From Hansfordia pulvinata (taxonomy: Eukaryota > Ascomycota > Sordariomycetes > Xylariales): a stretch of 64,000 nt of DNA. The first letter of the stretch is position 1, and each line of letters starts with the position of its first letter. Positions 11,617 to 24,300 of the stretch are shown piece after piece. The stretch lies in contig BJKQ01000007.1 in assembly GCA_006538405.1 (NCBI GenBank), positions 434,001 through 498,000 of the forward strand, read 5' to 3'. The position numbers and the translations under genes are program-made. The notes below the pieces were generated by a model, which had not been told where the DNA came from, made no database searches, and saw only the letters and a list, made by a program, of their open reading frames with translations.

Positions 11617-13253
11617 ATGACCGCTCCTCCCTTCCCCGTACCCAATGCTACCGTCCCTTACTGGCGCACCCAGCTGCACGACCTCGACTCGCATCGCTCC
11701 TCCGACGACCTGCCCGACCGCCAGGATGTCGTGATCATCGGCGCCGGGTTCGCCGGGGCCTCGGCCGCCCACCATCTGCTCAAGGACAACCCCAACCCGC
11801 CTTCCATCACCCTCCTGGAGGCCCGCGAGGCCTGTTCCGGCGCCACCGGCCGCAATGGTATGGCCCTTGGCGCCCCTGGCCGCCAGTGCACGACCGCGCC
11901 GACCCTCGGCTAACCCCTTGATGCAGGCGGGCACCTCAGGCCCGACGTCTTCCACGCCGTCACTGTCAACATCAAGTCGCGCGGCCTCGATGCTGCCAAC
12001 CAGGTTGCCCTTTTCGAGGTCGCCAATGCCGATGCTGTCCAGGCCCTCGTCCGCGACGAGGCCATTGACTGCGAGCTGAGGCCCACCACCTCGGCCGATG
12101 TGTACTGCGATGAGGCCCAGGCCGCCGAGCTCAAGGAGGGCTACGACGAGATGGTCAGGCTCGAATGCCCGACCCTCCAGCACGTCACCTATCACGGCCC
12201 CGAGGATGCGGAGCGGGTCTCCGGCATCAGAGGTGCCAAAGCCACCTACACTTTCCCGGCGGCCACTCTCTGGTAAGTCTGCGCCTCGCCGTGCGCTGCT
12301 CCGCGATCCTGCTCTGCGACGCCGCAGTCTCCTGGCGAGAACTAACAGACGATGCATCCAGGCCCTACAAGCTGGTTATGCACCTCCTGGCCAACGCCGT
12401 CTCCCAGGGCGTCAACCTGCAGACCCACACCCCAGTCCAGAAACTGTCCGAGGCGGCCGATGGCGACGGCTACTGGACTGTCGAAACCGAGCGCGGCGCC
12501 ATCAAGGCCAAGAACGTCATCATCGCCACCAACGCCTACACGGGAGGGCTGCTCCCAGAGTACACCCCGTGCGTGACGCCATACAAGGGCGTGTGCAGTC
12601 GCATTGTGCCCAACTACGAGCCAACGTCCAAGCCAGAGGCCGAGTCAGGCGGGGCGCGCTGGAGACCGATGCAGGGCGACTACTACGGCATCCGGGGCGA
12701 CGGCAGTTTGATTGTGGGCGGCGCGTACGAGACTCTGCGGTGCGCAGGCCAGGCGCAGCCAGGCTGGGACGGTGTCTTTGACGACTCGGAGCTGATCTGC
12801 TGCGCCGAGGGCTACTTTGACGACTGGGCCGAATGGCGGTTGCAGGGATGGGAGAAGGCCGACGCCCGCGCTGATTGGGTGTGGTCGGGTATCATGGCGG
12901 TAAGTGAGCCCCCTTTAAAAAAAAAAAAAAAAAAAAACTCATGCTTTGTTTTGCTTGCCGCATGGCCTTGTCCATCGCCTGGCGAGCAAAGGGGTCTTTC
13001 GGCGGCAGTGTGGGCAATGGCTGACTTGACATGGCAGAGAACCAACGACGGTGTTCCGCACGTCGGCCGCGTCCCGCACAAGCCGGGAATCCACATTTGC
13101 GCCGGGTTCAACGGGCACGGCATGCCGCTCTGCTTTCTGTCGGCGAAGGGTGTCGCACAGATGGTGCGGGAGGATTGCAGCTTTGCCGATACCGGAGTGC
13201 CGGCATGCTTCGAGACGGGCGAGCAAAGAATGGGCGCCAAGGCAGCCTCCTAA
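11617..13253 (+). CDS. FAD-dependent oxidoreductase, DAO fold, four exons
   Basis: Exons are 11617-11857, 11927-12272, 12362-12899 and 13038-13253; all junctions are GT-AG and in phase, giving 446 aa. A dinucleotide-binding motif (DVVIIGAGFAGASAAHHL) at about residues 37-54 is followed by Leu-Leu-Glu-Ala-Arg and ATGRNGGHLRPD, a pattern of DadA/OrdL-type amine or amino-acid oxidases. The C terminus has Thr-Asn-Asp-Gly-Val-Pro-His-Val-Gly and GIHICAGFNGHGM, the usual second FAD-contact region. The substrate cannot be told; family members oxidise amines such as gamma-glutamylputrescine or sarcosine. No signal peptide is seen. Intron 3 (138 bp) carries a 21-base A run (12917-12937). ATG 11617 sits in a good ACC context. 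Confidence 0.88.
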
Positions 13254-15474
13254 CCCGGGGCCGTGGAGACGGAGCACAATCCCTAGCCTTTGTCTTTAAT
13301 TACCCCTTCCTTTTCCTCCCTTTTCTTCTTCCTGTGTCATCATGCCCACCTTGTCTTCATATCTAATCTGATTGATCTGCCCCCCCCCGCAAGGTGCACC
13401 CAAAAGCAAACACCGGGTTCCACAGGTCTGTGGAAGGGTGATGTTTTTTTCACTTGTTCCAGCGAGTTTGTGCTTCTAGATCTCCTATAGAAATGGGTAC
13501 CGTGTACCACGGCATCGGGACGGAGTACCCACTGTCGACGCTGTAATGCATACTTTATTTATTCCAAGCTCCAGAGTAGTATGCGTGGTTCTTCTGCACG
13601 AAAGCAGCGGCTTGTTTGTGTGCGTGTGCCCGGGGGCTGGGGATGGTGATATCTGATGATCTGATAAGGGAGGAGCCGGGAAATCACCAGCCGGGGCCAA
13701 TCGGCGCGATGCCATGGCGTGCGCGGTGCTACGAGCACTCCGTATGTACGAGTAGACCATGAGAGATTGGCGTCTCTCGCCATCCCTCCACCCCCCCCCC
13801 CCTCTCCTCCCCTTCCCCCCGAGCCTGATTTGCCGGCCCGCCATTCTCACCGTGAACCCGCGCCCTGGGCATCCTGCAGGTTCCATGACACACACCGCGC
13901 ATGGAGTCGGACCCTATTTTGTTCTTTCCCCTGCTTCTTTTTTGGTTCTGTTGAAGTGCTGCGGATATCAGCTCGGCCGGTGTGGGCAGGGGGAGGGGGG
14001 GGAAGCTGACCGTCTGCGCTGCTCGCCACGTTCTTTCTCCTCTTTATGCACACCCGGCGCCCTCGTCGGCGTTTCTTCCGGGAATCGTACCCCGCCACTA
14101 CGAGTACTCCCGAAAGACACCCTGTCGATCCTGGACCGGGAGGGAAGGGGGGGACACCAGGTTTCGGCACTGGCTTGCTCTCGCGTCATCACGGTGTGTG
14201 TTTGTGTGTGTGTGTGTGTGTGACTGCGCGACGCTGTTTGGAAAGCGCCTCCGGCCAACGAGCCACGAGGAGGCGGACAGACTGGCGCGCGCGGCGGCGC
14301 CGTCAGTCAATCGGAGGCCGCGTGACTTGTCGGCTTCAGGCAGCGGCGCACGTCACCGAATATCCATCAATGACTGTGCTATCAGTCATGACGGCGGCAC
14401 AGTCTCCAGGCACCGGCGGGCAGCTTGCTTGGCTCGAAGCCGCCGTACGGATAGGGAGGGCCAACCAGGCAGCACTTTGGGAGCATGAGCTGCCGCACAA
14501 CCTCGAATTGCGACGCCGAAGACCTCTCTGGTCGGATGCCGGGGGCGCATGCTTGTAGCCATGGTCAGCCAGGGCCCACGAGGCTGCCAGCAGGACACCG
14601 GATTACTAGGCACCGACATGAACAGACAGTTTTCCGCTGAGACATCTCTGAGGCAGGTCTCAATCTATGTAGCCTACGTACCTGTACTCGATGTATGCCC
14701 ATGCCTTGCTCGGAGTTAAGATTTGGTCGAGCAAGGGACATTGAAGAGCTCCCGCAACACCGCGGGTTCTTTTCATATGGACATGAGATGGATGGACCTA
14801 CATACTCGTATCCTCGGCCACTCCCGGACCGCAGGACGCACCTTAAATACTCGAGTCGCCTGCATCAGTTAGGTACCTTCCTGTAGGGTTCCACGGATAG
14901 TATCGCGGCATATAACCCCATGTGTGACGAGCAGGGAGGCGACAAAGACCCGCGCTCCTTTGCCGTTTGGCCCTGCCGAGTTCCAGAGGCACGAATCGCT
15001 TCTTCGGTCTCCATCTCTTCCCCAGGACAGGCAACTGATGGGCGCCAGGCAGCAGGAATGCCGTCTGTTCGCTTGTGCGGGAGAGCGACGAATGCAGTAT
15101 GACCACCTGAACAGGCTTAGGCCGGGCGGCGACCGGCGGTTGAGGCGACGATCCTCGGGAGGGCGGCCTTGTTAGTCTTGTTACTGTAGCTGGCTAAGCT
15201 GCGGAAGTCGGGCGCTCGTGGCTGGCTGACTGTCCGAGCAAGACGACGCACACCCGTGGCATACATAAAGGTGCCCTCGGCTCTGACGAGAAATGACGGA
15301 CCAGACCACACGAGATACCAATACCGACCTGGAGCAGAGGGCATCACAATAGCAGCAAAGAAAGGTCAACCTTTTCCACCTACCTACCTTAGCCACCCAC
15401 TTACCATCCTTTCGACTGTGCGTGTGTGTGTGTCTTTCTGTCTTTCGCATCAACCCGCCGCCCGTTGGCAAACC
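13254..15474. other. Intergenic with GT microsatellite, no supported gene
   Basis: About 2.2 kb. It contains a C-rich run near 13790-13802, a (GT)n microsatellite at 14194-14222 and octamers at 13747, 14099 and 14803. Near 15380 short TACC repetitions precede the GNAT-like start, and (GT)n recurs at about 15422-15433. No open frame resembles a known protein. Confidence 0.6.
14194..14222. repeat. (GT)n microsatellite
   Basis: About 29 bp of alternating G and T, interrupted by a single extra T near 14201. Confidence 0.95.
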
Positions 15475-16271
15475 ATGACCGTCTCGATCCAGCCCGTCAC
15501 CGAGGCGGACCTGCCGCGGCTCGCCCTCGTCGACGAGGAGGCCTTCCAGGACAACGCGATGCGCAACGCGGTCTCGACGTGGTCCCGCGCGGGACCCGAG
15601 CTGCGACGGCGCCACCTCGAGGCCTCGGCCGCGTCCCTGCGCGCCCAGTTGGTCGACGACCCCTACAACCTCTTCTCCAAGGCCGTCGACGACGCCACCG
15701 GCCGCACGGTCGGCTGGTCCATCCTCAAGAAGCCCGGATTCATGACGCCGCTCAAGAAGCAGCCTCCAAAGGAGGAGGAGGAGGAAGAGGAGGAGGGGAG
15801 AGGGGAGGAGAAGAAGAAGCCAGAGGGCGGCGACGCGGGCCTGCCGCCCTGCATGGTCGTCGAGGAGGTGACCAAGTTCATGACCATGTTCATGGACGCG
15901 CTGACGCGCCACATGGGCGACCGGGACGACTACTTTTGTAAGTTCTTCTCCTTCTTTTCTTTTTTCCCTCTCTCCCTCCTCTTCCCAGGGCTGTCTCCGG
16001 AGTGAGAACACTGCACTGACCTCGGGACCTGACCCTAGGCCTGGCCAAGTTCTCGGTGCTGCCCGAGGGCATCGAGATGGGGGCCGACGAGGCGCTGGTG
16101 CAGCACATGCTGGCGCGGGCCGACGCCGAGGGCCGCGAGACGTACGTCGGCTCGCCCCCGGGCGAGAAGGCGCTGATGGAGCGGCACGGCTTCGCGACGC
16201 GCGAGGGCATCAAGTGCCTCGACGGGTCGTGGATCTTCTCCATCATGACGCGCGACGCCAGGCCCCGGTGA
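15475..16271 (+). CDS. GNAT-like N-acetyltransferase with degenerate acetyl-CoA loop, two exons
   Basis: Exons are 15475-15937 and 16039-16271; the 101-bp intron begins GTAAGTTC and ends CCCTAG, giving 231 aa. The start (MTVSIQPVTEADLPRLALVD) and the later order of a beta strand ending VLPE, a helix and a final ALMERHGF are the GNAT layout found in many small fungal acetyltransferases. The acetyl-CoA loop, normally Arg/Gln-x-x-Gly-x-Gly/Ala, reads Ile-Glu-Met-Gly-Ala-Asp, so key positions are changed and activity is uncertain. A Glu/Lys-rich low-complexity insert of about 25 residues sits before the intron. The substrate is unknown. It lies between two DAO-type oxidoreductase genes on the same strand. 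Confidence 0.7.
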
Positions 16272-16984
16272 GATCCGGGCCTCCAGTCTGCTCTGTTCAA
16301 AGAGGGGGTTGATGTGGACGGCAGCGGGGGTATCTCTCTGCACCAAAGCTCGACATCTTACCCAGCCAGTGACACAACTGCGAGGGAGTAGAACACAACT
16401 CTACATTGGTGATCTGCCTCTCTATGAGAAGTGGCCAGCATTTCAGGCTATGCATACCTATATTTTAGTATGTACTGTACTTATTTGGCAGAGCGGCATA
16501 GAGAATAGCAGCGGCCGCAGAGTCGTGACGATGAATTTGCTGGGGTAAAGGAGCAAACTCTCCGGGCCAACGTTTCGCCATGTGCTTCTTCCGCAGTCAG
16601 ACGAGATGAAATGGAAGCAGCGACCGGCGCGGCGAAAACCCCTGAAGTCGGCGCCCCGCCGCAGTGCATGACGTAGCCGGCCGGCCGCCCCACCACCGCC
16701 GTCTTTTGTCCCTCAGCCCGTTTCCCTATACTTGTCCCTCCTCTTCACGACATTTTCTATCGGTACAGCACAGAATCAACACAAAGAGCCTCGTTCCTCC
16801 ATTCGCACAACAGCACTGCAGCTATTCGCCACCACCTCTTTGCGCGCGCACGACCAGAGCCGACCACATCTCCACCCCCCCCCGCGACATCTCTGCCCGG
16901 CCCATGCGCCACGCCCTCAGCGCCGCCCGCCGCCGCCTTTGCTCCCCCCAACACAACCTCCCCCGGACCGCCCCCGCCCCCGCC
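16272..16984. other. Intergenic / leader between the GNAT-like and TDA3-like genes
   Basis: About 710 bp. The last 250 bp are C-rich with CT tracts and fit a promoter and leader. An in-frame ATG at 16903 could extend the downstream protein by 27 residues rich in Arg and Ala, resembling a mitochondrial presequence. Confidence 0.5.
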
Positions 16985-18573
16985 ATGGCCGCCCACGCGC
17001 CGCAAAAGGACATCGTCATCGTCGGCGGCGGCGTCATCGGCTGCTGCGCCGCCTACTACCTGACGCGCCACCCCTCTTACTCCCCCGAGACCCACCGCGT
17101 CACCCTGCTCGAGGCCTCCTCCACCAGCACCGGCGGGTTCACGCCCGACAGCCGGGGCTTCGACCCGGCGAGCCTCCTCCACCACCAACCGGGCGCAGAA
17201 GCAGCAGCAGCAGCAGTCCCCGGCGTCCCGGCCCGCAACCCGGCCCACGCGGGCATCGCCGGCGGCGCCAGCGGCAAGGCCGGCGGCCTGCTGGCCCGCT
17301 GGGCGTTCCCGGCCAACATCGCCGACCTCAGCTTCCGCCTGCACGCCGAGCTGGCCGAGGAGCACGGCGGCAAGGACCGGTGGGGCTACCGCCGGTGCTG
17401 GGCGTCCCAGGTCGACTGCGAGGCCCGCGTGCCGCCGGGCTTCTCCGCCTCCGTCGCGGCAGCGGCAGCAGCAGCAGGAGCAGGTACCAATACTACCGGC
17501 ACCACCACCACCACCACCACCAACACTAGCGGAGGCCTGCACAAGGCCTACAAGAAGAAGAAGACGGCGAGGCCCGTGGCCGGCGCGCCGGAAGACCTCG
17601 ACTGGCTCGGCGCGGGCGACGACGACGGCGCGCTCCGCGGCCACGAGCAGGTCGGCACGCCCGACGACACGGCGCAGGTGCACCCGGAGCTCTTCACGCG
17701 CAGCATGGCCCAGATGGCAGAGGACGCGGGCGTGCGCGTCGTGACGGGGGCGCGGGTGACGTCCATCAATCAGACCTCCTCCGCCGCGTCAGCAGCGGTG
17801 GAGAGCGTCACGTACGAGACCGAGGGGCAGGGGGAGGAAGGCGGGGGGGACAACAAGGTGGCGGTGACCCTCCCCGCGACCGACGTCGTCGTCGCCGCGG
17901 GGCCCTGGACCAGCCTCCTCCTGCCCTCGGTGCCCGTGACGGCCTCCCGCGCGCACAGCGTCGTGATCCGCGCCTCGCGGCCCCTGTCCGCCTACGCCCT
18001 CTTCACCGCCATCAAGCTGCCGGCCGGCTTCCCCAAGCCGACCGACCAGAGCGCGCCCGTCACCACCGCAGATGAAGATGACCGGAAAGACCCGGCCCCC
18101 GCGCTGCTGCGGGCGACCCAGATCGCCGAGCCGGAGATCTACGCCCGCCCCGACGGCACGGCCTACGCGTGCGGCCCAACCGACACGGTCGACGCCCACG
18201 ACCTGCCCCCCAGCAACGCCGGCGTGCGCGCCGACCCGTCCCGCTGCGCCGACATTGAGCGCCAGGTCGCCGGCGTCAGCGACGAGCTCGACACCTTCTC
18301 TCCCTCTCCCTCTTCCTCTTTTCCCTCTTCTTCTTCTTCTTCCCCGCCGCTGCTGCCAAGGTGCTCGCCCGCCAGGCCTGCTACCTGCCCCAGGTCGGCC
18401 CCTGGATCGGCGGGCCCGTCGGGGGCGTCGCCGGGCTCGTCGTCGCCGCCGGCCACACCTGCTGGGGCATCCAGAACGCCCCCGCCACCGGCAAGCTGGT
18501 CGGCGAGATCGTCCTCGACGGGCGCGCCGCCAGCGCCCGGCTCGCGGGCTGCGACGCCGCGCGCATGCTGTAG
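16985..18573 (+). CDS. TDA3-like FAD-dependent oxidoreductase; one frame break near the 3' end
   Basis: From ATG 16985 (CCGCCATGG context) the frame shows a Rossmann motif (DIVIVGGGVIGCCAAYYL) at about residues 10-27. GIAGGASGKAGGLLARWAFP follows, a signature of the TDA3-type DAO subfamily; yeast Tda3 acts in endosome-to-Golgi retrograde transport. The last ~70 residues (from VLARQACYLPQVGPWIGGPV) are in a second frame starting near 18346. Between them lies a pure CT tract (about 18297-18345) with no splice signals that fit. The switch equals one missing base in the tract. With it restored, about 529 aa. A Thr/Asn-rich then Lys-rich insert (about 17485-17570) is not typical of the family. An in-frame upstream ATG exists at 16903. 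Confidence 0.8.
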
Positions 18574-19255
18574 CTTAGTAGCGTGCGTGCACGCGTCGAT
18601 GCGAGTGCCGAGCCGGCGTGCATGCATTAGGTATGCAGGCATAGGATCCCCGTGCGAAGAAGGGGTTCAATTCAGATCTGCAGCTGCTGCAGTCTGGTAC
18701 AAAATAATATAGAACACAAAAAGCGTGCATTAGAAGGGGCTCCGTATGGCCGTGTTGCTGGGGATTCACTCTGCACTTCACCTCCTGGTCGATGACTGAT
18801 ACGTACCTTCATATGGCATATCATTGCGCAGGCAAAATCCTCGTCTCCATATCACATGCCTATCACATTCGCTGATGCAGATTTGGCGGAACAATTGTTT
18901 CAATTCAAGCGGTGCAACTGTGTCTATGGATTGAGGGCACGAGTGCCCAGAAGAGAAACGAGGGGTATATATGTGTGTCAAAATGTGGGTTGGGTTATAG
19001 GGTGGTGCGTGGTGATTTTTTTTTTGGGGTGGTGCTTTAATGTCGTTGCCATTCCATCAGATGCTGTTCGTCCGCGTGTAGAAGAGTGAAATCAAGTCAA
19101 AATCGTATAGATCGCTGCGCTCAGTATGCCTCATAAGATACCATATCCATAAAACTCCGGGACAAACCCCCTCAGACGACTGCGCAGGGTCCTGTGCGTC
19201 TTCTAGAGGGTACCGCCCGTCCGTTTCTTCGTCATGTCGTCTCCAAGGTGGACCC
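18574..19255. other. Convergent 3' region between the TDA3-like and sugar-carrier genes
   Basis: About 680 bp between two facing stops, holding the 3' UTRs of both genes. It includes an 11-T run near 19018-19025. No gene is seen. Confidence 0.6.
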
Positions 19256-21334
19256 TTAGACCTTCTTGAAAATGCTGTCGGTCTCGACACCGCGGGTGGC
19301 CTCGGCGTTCTCGTTCTGGTAGAGGGGCTCGAGGGTGGCATTGCGGTTGAAGAAGACGTAGCGCTTGAACCACCAGGGAGCGGCCTTCGTGACCTGGTAC
19401 GAGGCAAACTTGGAGGTGGGCACGGCAAAGATGTAGTCGAGCTCCTCGAGGGTGCGCTGCTTCGTCTCGGGGACGAGGAAGAAGATCATGATGAAGGCGA
19501 CAGCGTTGAAGCCAGCGTAGGTGCCGAAAGCTCCAGCGGCTTGGCACGGTCCAGCAGGAAGGGGAACGACAGACTGAGACCGGCAGCGAAGAACAGGCAG
19601 GTGGCGACGGAGAAACCCATTCCGACCTCACGGTGAGACAGGGGGAATACCTCGGCCGAGTAGGTGAAGGGGACGGGACCCTCACCGGGAGAGTAGAAGG
19701 CGGCGAACATGAAGACGAAGAGGGCGATCAGAGGAGTTCTGGCCGAGTTCTCCATGGGGATCAGGGTGCACATGCCGGCGGCAAGCAGGGTCCACATCAT
19801 CTGAGGGAAGGTGAAGAGCAGGAGCGAGCGGCGACCGAAGGTGTCAATGGTCCAGAAGGCGGGGTAGCAGAAGAGCCAGTTGACGAGACCGAAGCCCAGA
19901 GAGCACAGCATGGCCTGGTAGTTGTCGAAGCCAGACTCGGTGAACACAGAGGTGGAGTAGAAGGCGATGATGTTGATACCGCAGAGCTGCTGGCCAACAT
20001 GACGGTGAAAGCAGCCAGGGTGGCGCGGCGGACACGAGGGACAGTGACGAGGCCAACCATGCGCGAGAAGTAGCTGCTCTGGCCAATGAGTTCCATCTCA
20101 ATAGAAAGCTGGGCGTGGACGTAGTAGATGTCGCGAGCGGCCTGGAGGGGTGGTTGCGCAGGAGAACCAGGGATTTCCAAGCCTGAGGGTAGCGGTCCTT
20201 CTTCATCAGCCAGCGAGGCGACTCGGGGCACAGGTAGATGAAGCAAAGCAGAGGGACGGCGGGGATGAAAGGAGCTCCCAGCATGAGTCTCCAGTTGTGC
20301 ACGTTGTCGTACACAGCCAAGTTGATGGCAGTGCCCAGGAAGATACCGAAAGCGGTCCACATCTGCCACGACATGACCAGCGCGCCACGAACGGAAGCAG
20401 GGGCATTCTCGGCGGCGTAGATGGGCACGGTCGAGGCCTTGATACCCATACCAATACCCATCAGAAGACGGCAGGCGAGCTGCTGCTCCCAGGTGTTGCA
20501 GAAAGCAGAACCGATGACGGGCCAGATGCAGAAGTGAGCAGAGATGAAGATGACACCGCGACGACCGAAGTAGTTGTTGGCCGGGTCGGAGAGCCAGCAG
20601 CCAATGAGAGCAGAACCGATGTAGGGGGCAGCGTTGACCAGACCAGTGAGCTGGAGGCGGGTTAGTGAGGGTCTTGGCCAGGGGCAGAAAGAGATTTGTG
20701 CGGTGAAGACTTACAAGCTTGTCGTGGGCACTCTCGCCGCCGATGCCGTAGAACTCAGGGAAGAAGATGGTAGCGCCGTTGGAACCAGTCTGATCCCAGC
20801 CCTGCACACAGGCACCGATGGAGCAAGTGAGAATGGTCAGGACCAGGCGCCATGGCATCCGCCAACGGTGCTCGACCTCATCGCGGAGGACCTTCTTCTC
20901 GGCGTCGTCGAGGGCCTCAGCGCCAGTGATGTCCTCGCCGAACTCGACGGGGTTCTGGGCGACCAGAGCGCCCTTGCGAAGGAGGGCGATGTGCTCAGTC
21001 AGGTTCTTCTGTCTGGCAAAGGCCTCGACATCGCTCATCAGCTGGTCGTAGGGGATACCTTTGAGCGGGTTCTTGATCCTGTACGAAGCGCATTGGTTAG
21101 ACGTGGACGGGCCGACGAGACGACTGGAAGAAATCGTGAGACGGCGGGTGCTTACTTGGCCTCAAGGTTGTGCTCAATGTCGACGTTTTCAGCCAGGTGA
21201 GTCGGTTGGTGGGAGGACCTGGTCTCCAGGCTGTGAGAGTGTTAGTCTGGGGCCGTTCGAGAGTTCGAGACACGGGTGAACGGGGCCGGGGTGGCTCACG
21301 TGTCAGCCACTGGGACGGTCTTGATGTCCGCCAT
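19256..21334 (-). CDS. MFS sugar transporter (SP family), four exons, three frame breaks in exon 4
   Basis: Exons (minus) are 21334-21300, 21230-21156, 21078-20715 and 20650-19256; the three introns are canonical and in phase. Family motifs in order: [21 protein letters not shown], Asn-Tyr-Phe-Gly-Arg-Arg-Gly after TM2, Cys-Pro-Glu-Ser-Pro-Arg-Trp-Leu-Met at mid protein, Asp-Thr-Phe-Gly-Arg-Arg-Ser, and [10 protein letters not shown] near the end. The product would be a ~620-aa, 12-helix plasma-membrane carrier; the sugar is not determined. Exon 4 changes frame near 20147-20150, 19991-19993 and 19538-19541. At each point one added base restores a continuous family-like sequence (for example His-Pro-Leu-Gln-Ala-Ala-Arg). 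The bases absent fall beside GG or GGGG. Three same-sign one-base gaps suggest consensus errors, though a pseudogene is not excluded. Confidence 0.85.
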
Positions 21335-24300
21335 GGTGGAGGGTTGGATGCGAAACACGTGGGTGTGAGTCGTAGTGGTTTGTATTAGTCGTCCTTGTCG
21401 GAGGAGGAAAGGGTTGGGAGTTGCGTTTCTCAGAACCACCACGAAATGTGGGAGGAAGCTGGAGAGGATCGAGCAGGAGAAGTGAGGAGAGATGAGATGG
21501 CTGATGCACACTGAGAACAAGCCAGCTCAAGGGGGCAGCTGAGCAAGCATCTTATAGAAACGGGCGACAGGCGCGCCATGGATGCCGGGAGGACGCACAA
21601 AGGCAGGGCCACGGTGCGACATGGCTGCGGCAACGACCACGGCCCCGGCTGCTAGCTAGCCTGGGGCGCTGGTCGAGTCCGGCATCCAGAAAGGCGCGGC
21701 GTGGCGTGGCGTGGCACGGCACGGCACACGAGAGCGACGGGTCAGGCGGCAGACTCGTACCGCACCGTACAGACAGACAGACGAGGCCATCTTGACAGTC
21801 GGCCCACCGGCGCAGGCAGCCCAGTCCAGAACGCCAGGCGGCGGACCCGAACCCCAGACGGCGACTGATGAGCGGGCCCCAGTGTTTTCCCCATTCCCCA
21901 TGGAGAGGCCCTGGCTGTCAGGGTCTGTGGGGAGGTGGCAGGCCTTCGCGGGCCAGCGACCGGAGCGGTTAGGCTGGACGACGAGGCCAGGCCCGGGGAC
22001 CAATGGCGTGGCGGCGTCGACGACCCCGGCCAGGCGAGCTAGCAGGGGGGGGCTTCGAAGGATGCTAGGCAAGCTTGGGACTGGATGGCGCGGCGCAGCG
22101 GCGGCATCGGGCAAGCACTCGTAGCGCAGCTGGTGCGTAGGTGGAGTCGTGATGGTGGTTTGTGGGTGAGGGAGGGGGAGGGAGAAATCGCATGGCGCAC
22201 GTTTGATGGGTGCCACGGTTTCGCGTGGGCTCGCGTGGCCCAAGATGGGCCCGGTACGTACCCACCTATCCGCACCTAACTCGTCGGTGCTCCGTAACCC
22301 TTCATCGTCTGCAGACGGATGCCACCCCGAAGCGGAAAGGCGCGAGTACTCGGCATCTCGTACCTCGTTTGCAGCCTTCGTACCCCGTTGGCCAGAATGG
22401 CCGACTGGCGACGGCGAGTGGCCCAGACGCTCCCATGGCTGTACGCAGAACCGGAATCAGGTACTCGAGCCCAGAGTAGCAGCCCCGCCGCTCGGTGACG
22501 GAGCCCTAGCTCGCCTCCCAGGTGGCCTGGACGCCTGCAGACCGCGACCGCTGGCGCCGCAGATGCGCTCCACGCGGAACCCGTACGAGTGGTGCAGATG
22601 GATAGGTGAGGTGGTGAGGCAGCTGGAGGCCTTGCTCCGTAAAACTCAACTCCAGTCGCCGTGGTGCCTCACCTGAGCGACAGCTGTACTTCTTTCATTG
22701 TGCCTGACTGCTGGGGTTGCGGCCAGTGGCTTGATGAAACGGAATCCATGCATCCGTACATGGTACTCGTACAGTTTCCGTCGGTCGCCGGGGCTGCTCC
22801 GTATCAGGCCCTGTTCTGTATAGCTTCATCCCCGGCCATGGTCCAGGCAGCTGCTCTCAGCGCCACGAGCAGTGGCAATGGGCACGCGACACCGGGCGGC
22901 CTTCGACTCTCGCTCGTCTCCATGTGGCGATACTCATCAGCTGCGGCCCCCATCGTGATCTGGTTCGAGTTGGGCTCACCCAAGCTGACGGATCCGGCTG
23001 CAGTCCGAGACACCCTCTCAGCCTGCAGAGGCGACACTTGCAGAGGCGACGCTTCCAGGGGCGACATCTGCCCCTCCTTGCCTCGTCGCGTGCGCCGCGC
23101 TGCAGCCACTCGAAGCTTGACCGCCTGGGCTACGAGGCATCCAGATAGCACAGTGCCAAACGGCGTTTCCATGCTGGCCGTCAGTGGTTGTGGGACACTT
23201 TCGCTTCCGCTCCCATAGCGAGATGACTAAAATAACATGACTACAATGAGAGCAGGCATTGATCAACGAGGGCAGTTGCCGATCTGTGCAAGCGGACTCG
23301 ACCACCCACCCACCCCCATCGACCCGTCGCCGAACACTAATTCCCGGCCCGCCAGCAGAAACACAGGATCAGAACGCGGTGTTCCTCTCCCAGGATGCCC
23401 CAGCGAGGCTAACGGCCGCAAAGACAAGGCGGCGCCCGCGGTGCCAGCGCCTCATGTCAGCGCTTCGCCCGTCAAACCTGTCAGTCCTCTCGGGGCGCCG
23501 GCTGACGATTTCCCCATGGTGTGGCGCTGTCTGTCATGTTGTTGTTTGGGGTTGAGCTGCGGAGAGGGCGGGGCTGGTCGGCGCCGTCTGGCCAGCGCAC
23601 CGTGCGCTTTCGAGGCCGCACGACGGCGCATCTTGGGACGCAAATCTCGGGACCGTCAGCACTACCTTGTCCGGAGTATTAGCTCAGCGGGAGGGTGGTG
23701 GTGGTGGTGCGATGTCCTTTTTTTTCCCCCTCGCTCTCTCCTTCTCTTCTCTGACAGAAAACCTGGGGTCCGTCACATCCTTCCGTTTCCTTTCCGGTGG
23801 CGGCTCGCGTCTATTCTCGTCGCGCACTGGAGCGAATCAGTCGACGCCCCGAAGCCTCGCCAGGATGCTTGCCCCCAGATCCCAGATCCCTGCAATGCCT
23901 TTGCCGGCTGTAGGTGCTTGCGTTTCCGCGGAGTATTTTCAAGCGTGCCTTTCCATTTCGCCGGGACTTTTGACTATGATGTGGGAGAGATGGTGGTTCT
24001 GTGCCGTCAAGTCGCGTCGCTGGGCCGCGCGGGCTAGTCAAGTCTACGCGTCTGGACAACGTGCAGAAAAGGGTAGGCTCGTCGCCGATCTCTCGTACGA
24101 GAGAGGGAGCGTGGCCCCTCCGCCGCACCTTTCTCCGCCTCTTTCGGTCTGCCAGAGCCGCCGACGATGCTTGAAATCTGGAGAATTTTTCTGGAGAAAT
24201 CCTGCAGCGGATCGTTGTTCGAGTAATTCCCCGGTTGGGTCGGGCGCAGCTCGTCGGGGTTTTCCAGGCGGGCGGGCCAGGCTGGTGAGTCTCGCCTCGT

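Noticed and set aside
12917..12937. A21 run, possible retroposon tail
   Set aside because: It lies inside intron 3 of the DAO gene with no target duplication or adjacent reverse-transcribed sequence visible; a simple homopolymer.
18275..18360. A possible intron explaining the TDA3-like frame break
   Set aside because: A GTCAGC donor and CCAAG acceptor would fit the phase, but both are poor and splicing would remove a Val-Ser-Asp-Glu-Leu segment I expect to be conserved. One missing base in the CT tract fits better.
11617..21334. A secondary-metabolite gene cluster
   Set aside because: Two oxidoreductases, an acetyltransferase and a sugar carrier are adjacent, but there is no backbone synthase or pathway regulator, and the TDA3-like gene has a housekeeping role in yeast.
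23660..23720. tRNA A-box-like sequence (TAGCTCAGCGGGAG)
   Set aside because: No B-box or acceptor partner follows; a T run comes about 35 bp later. Probably chance.
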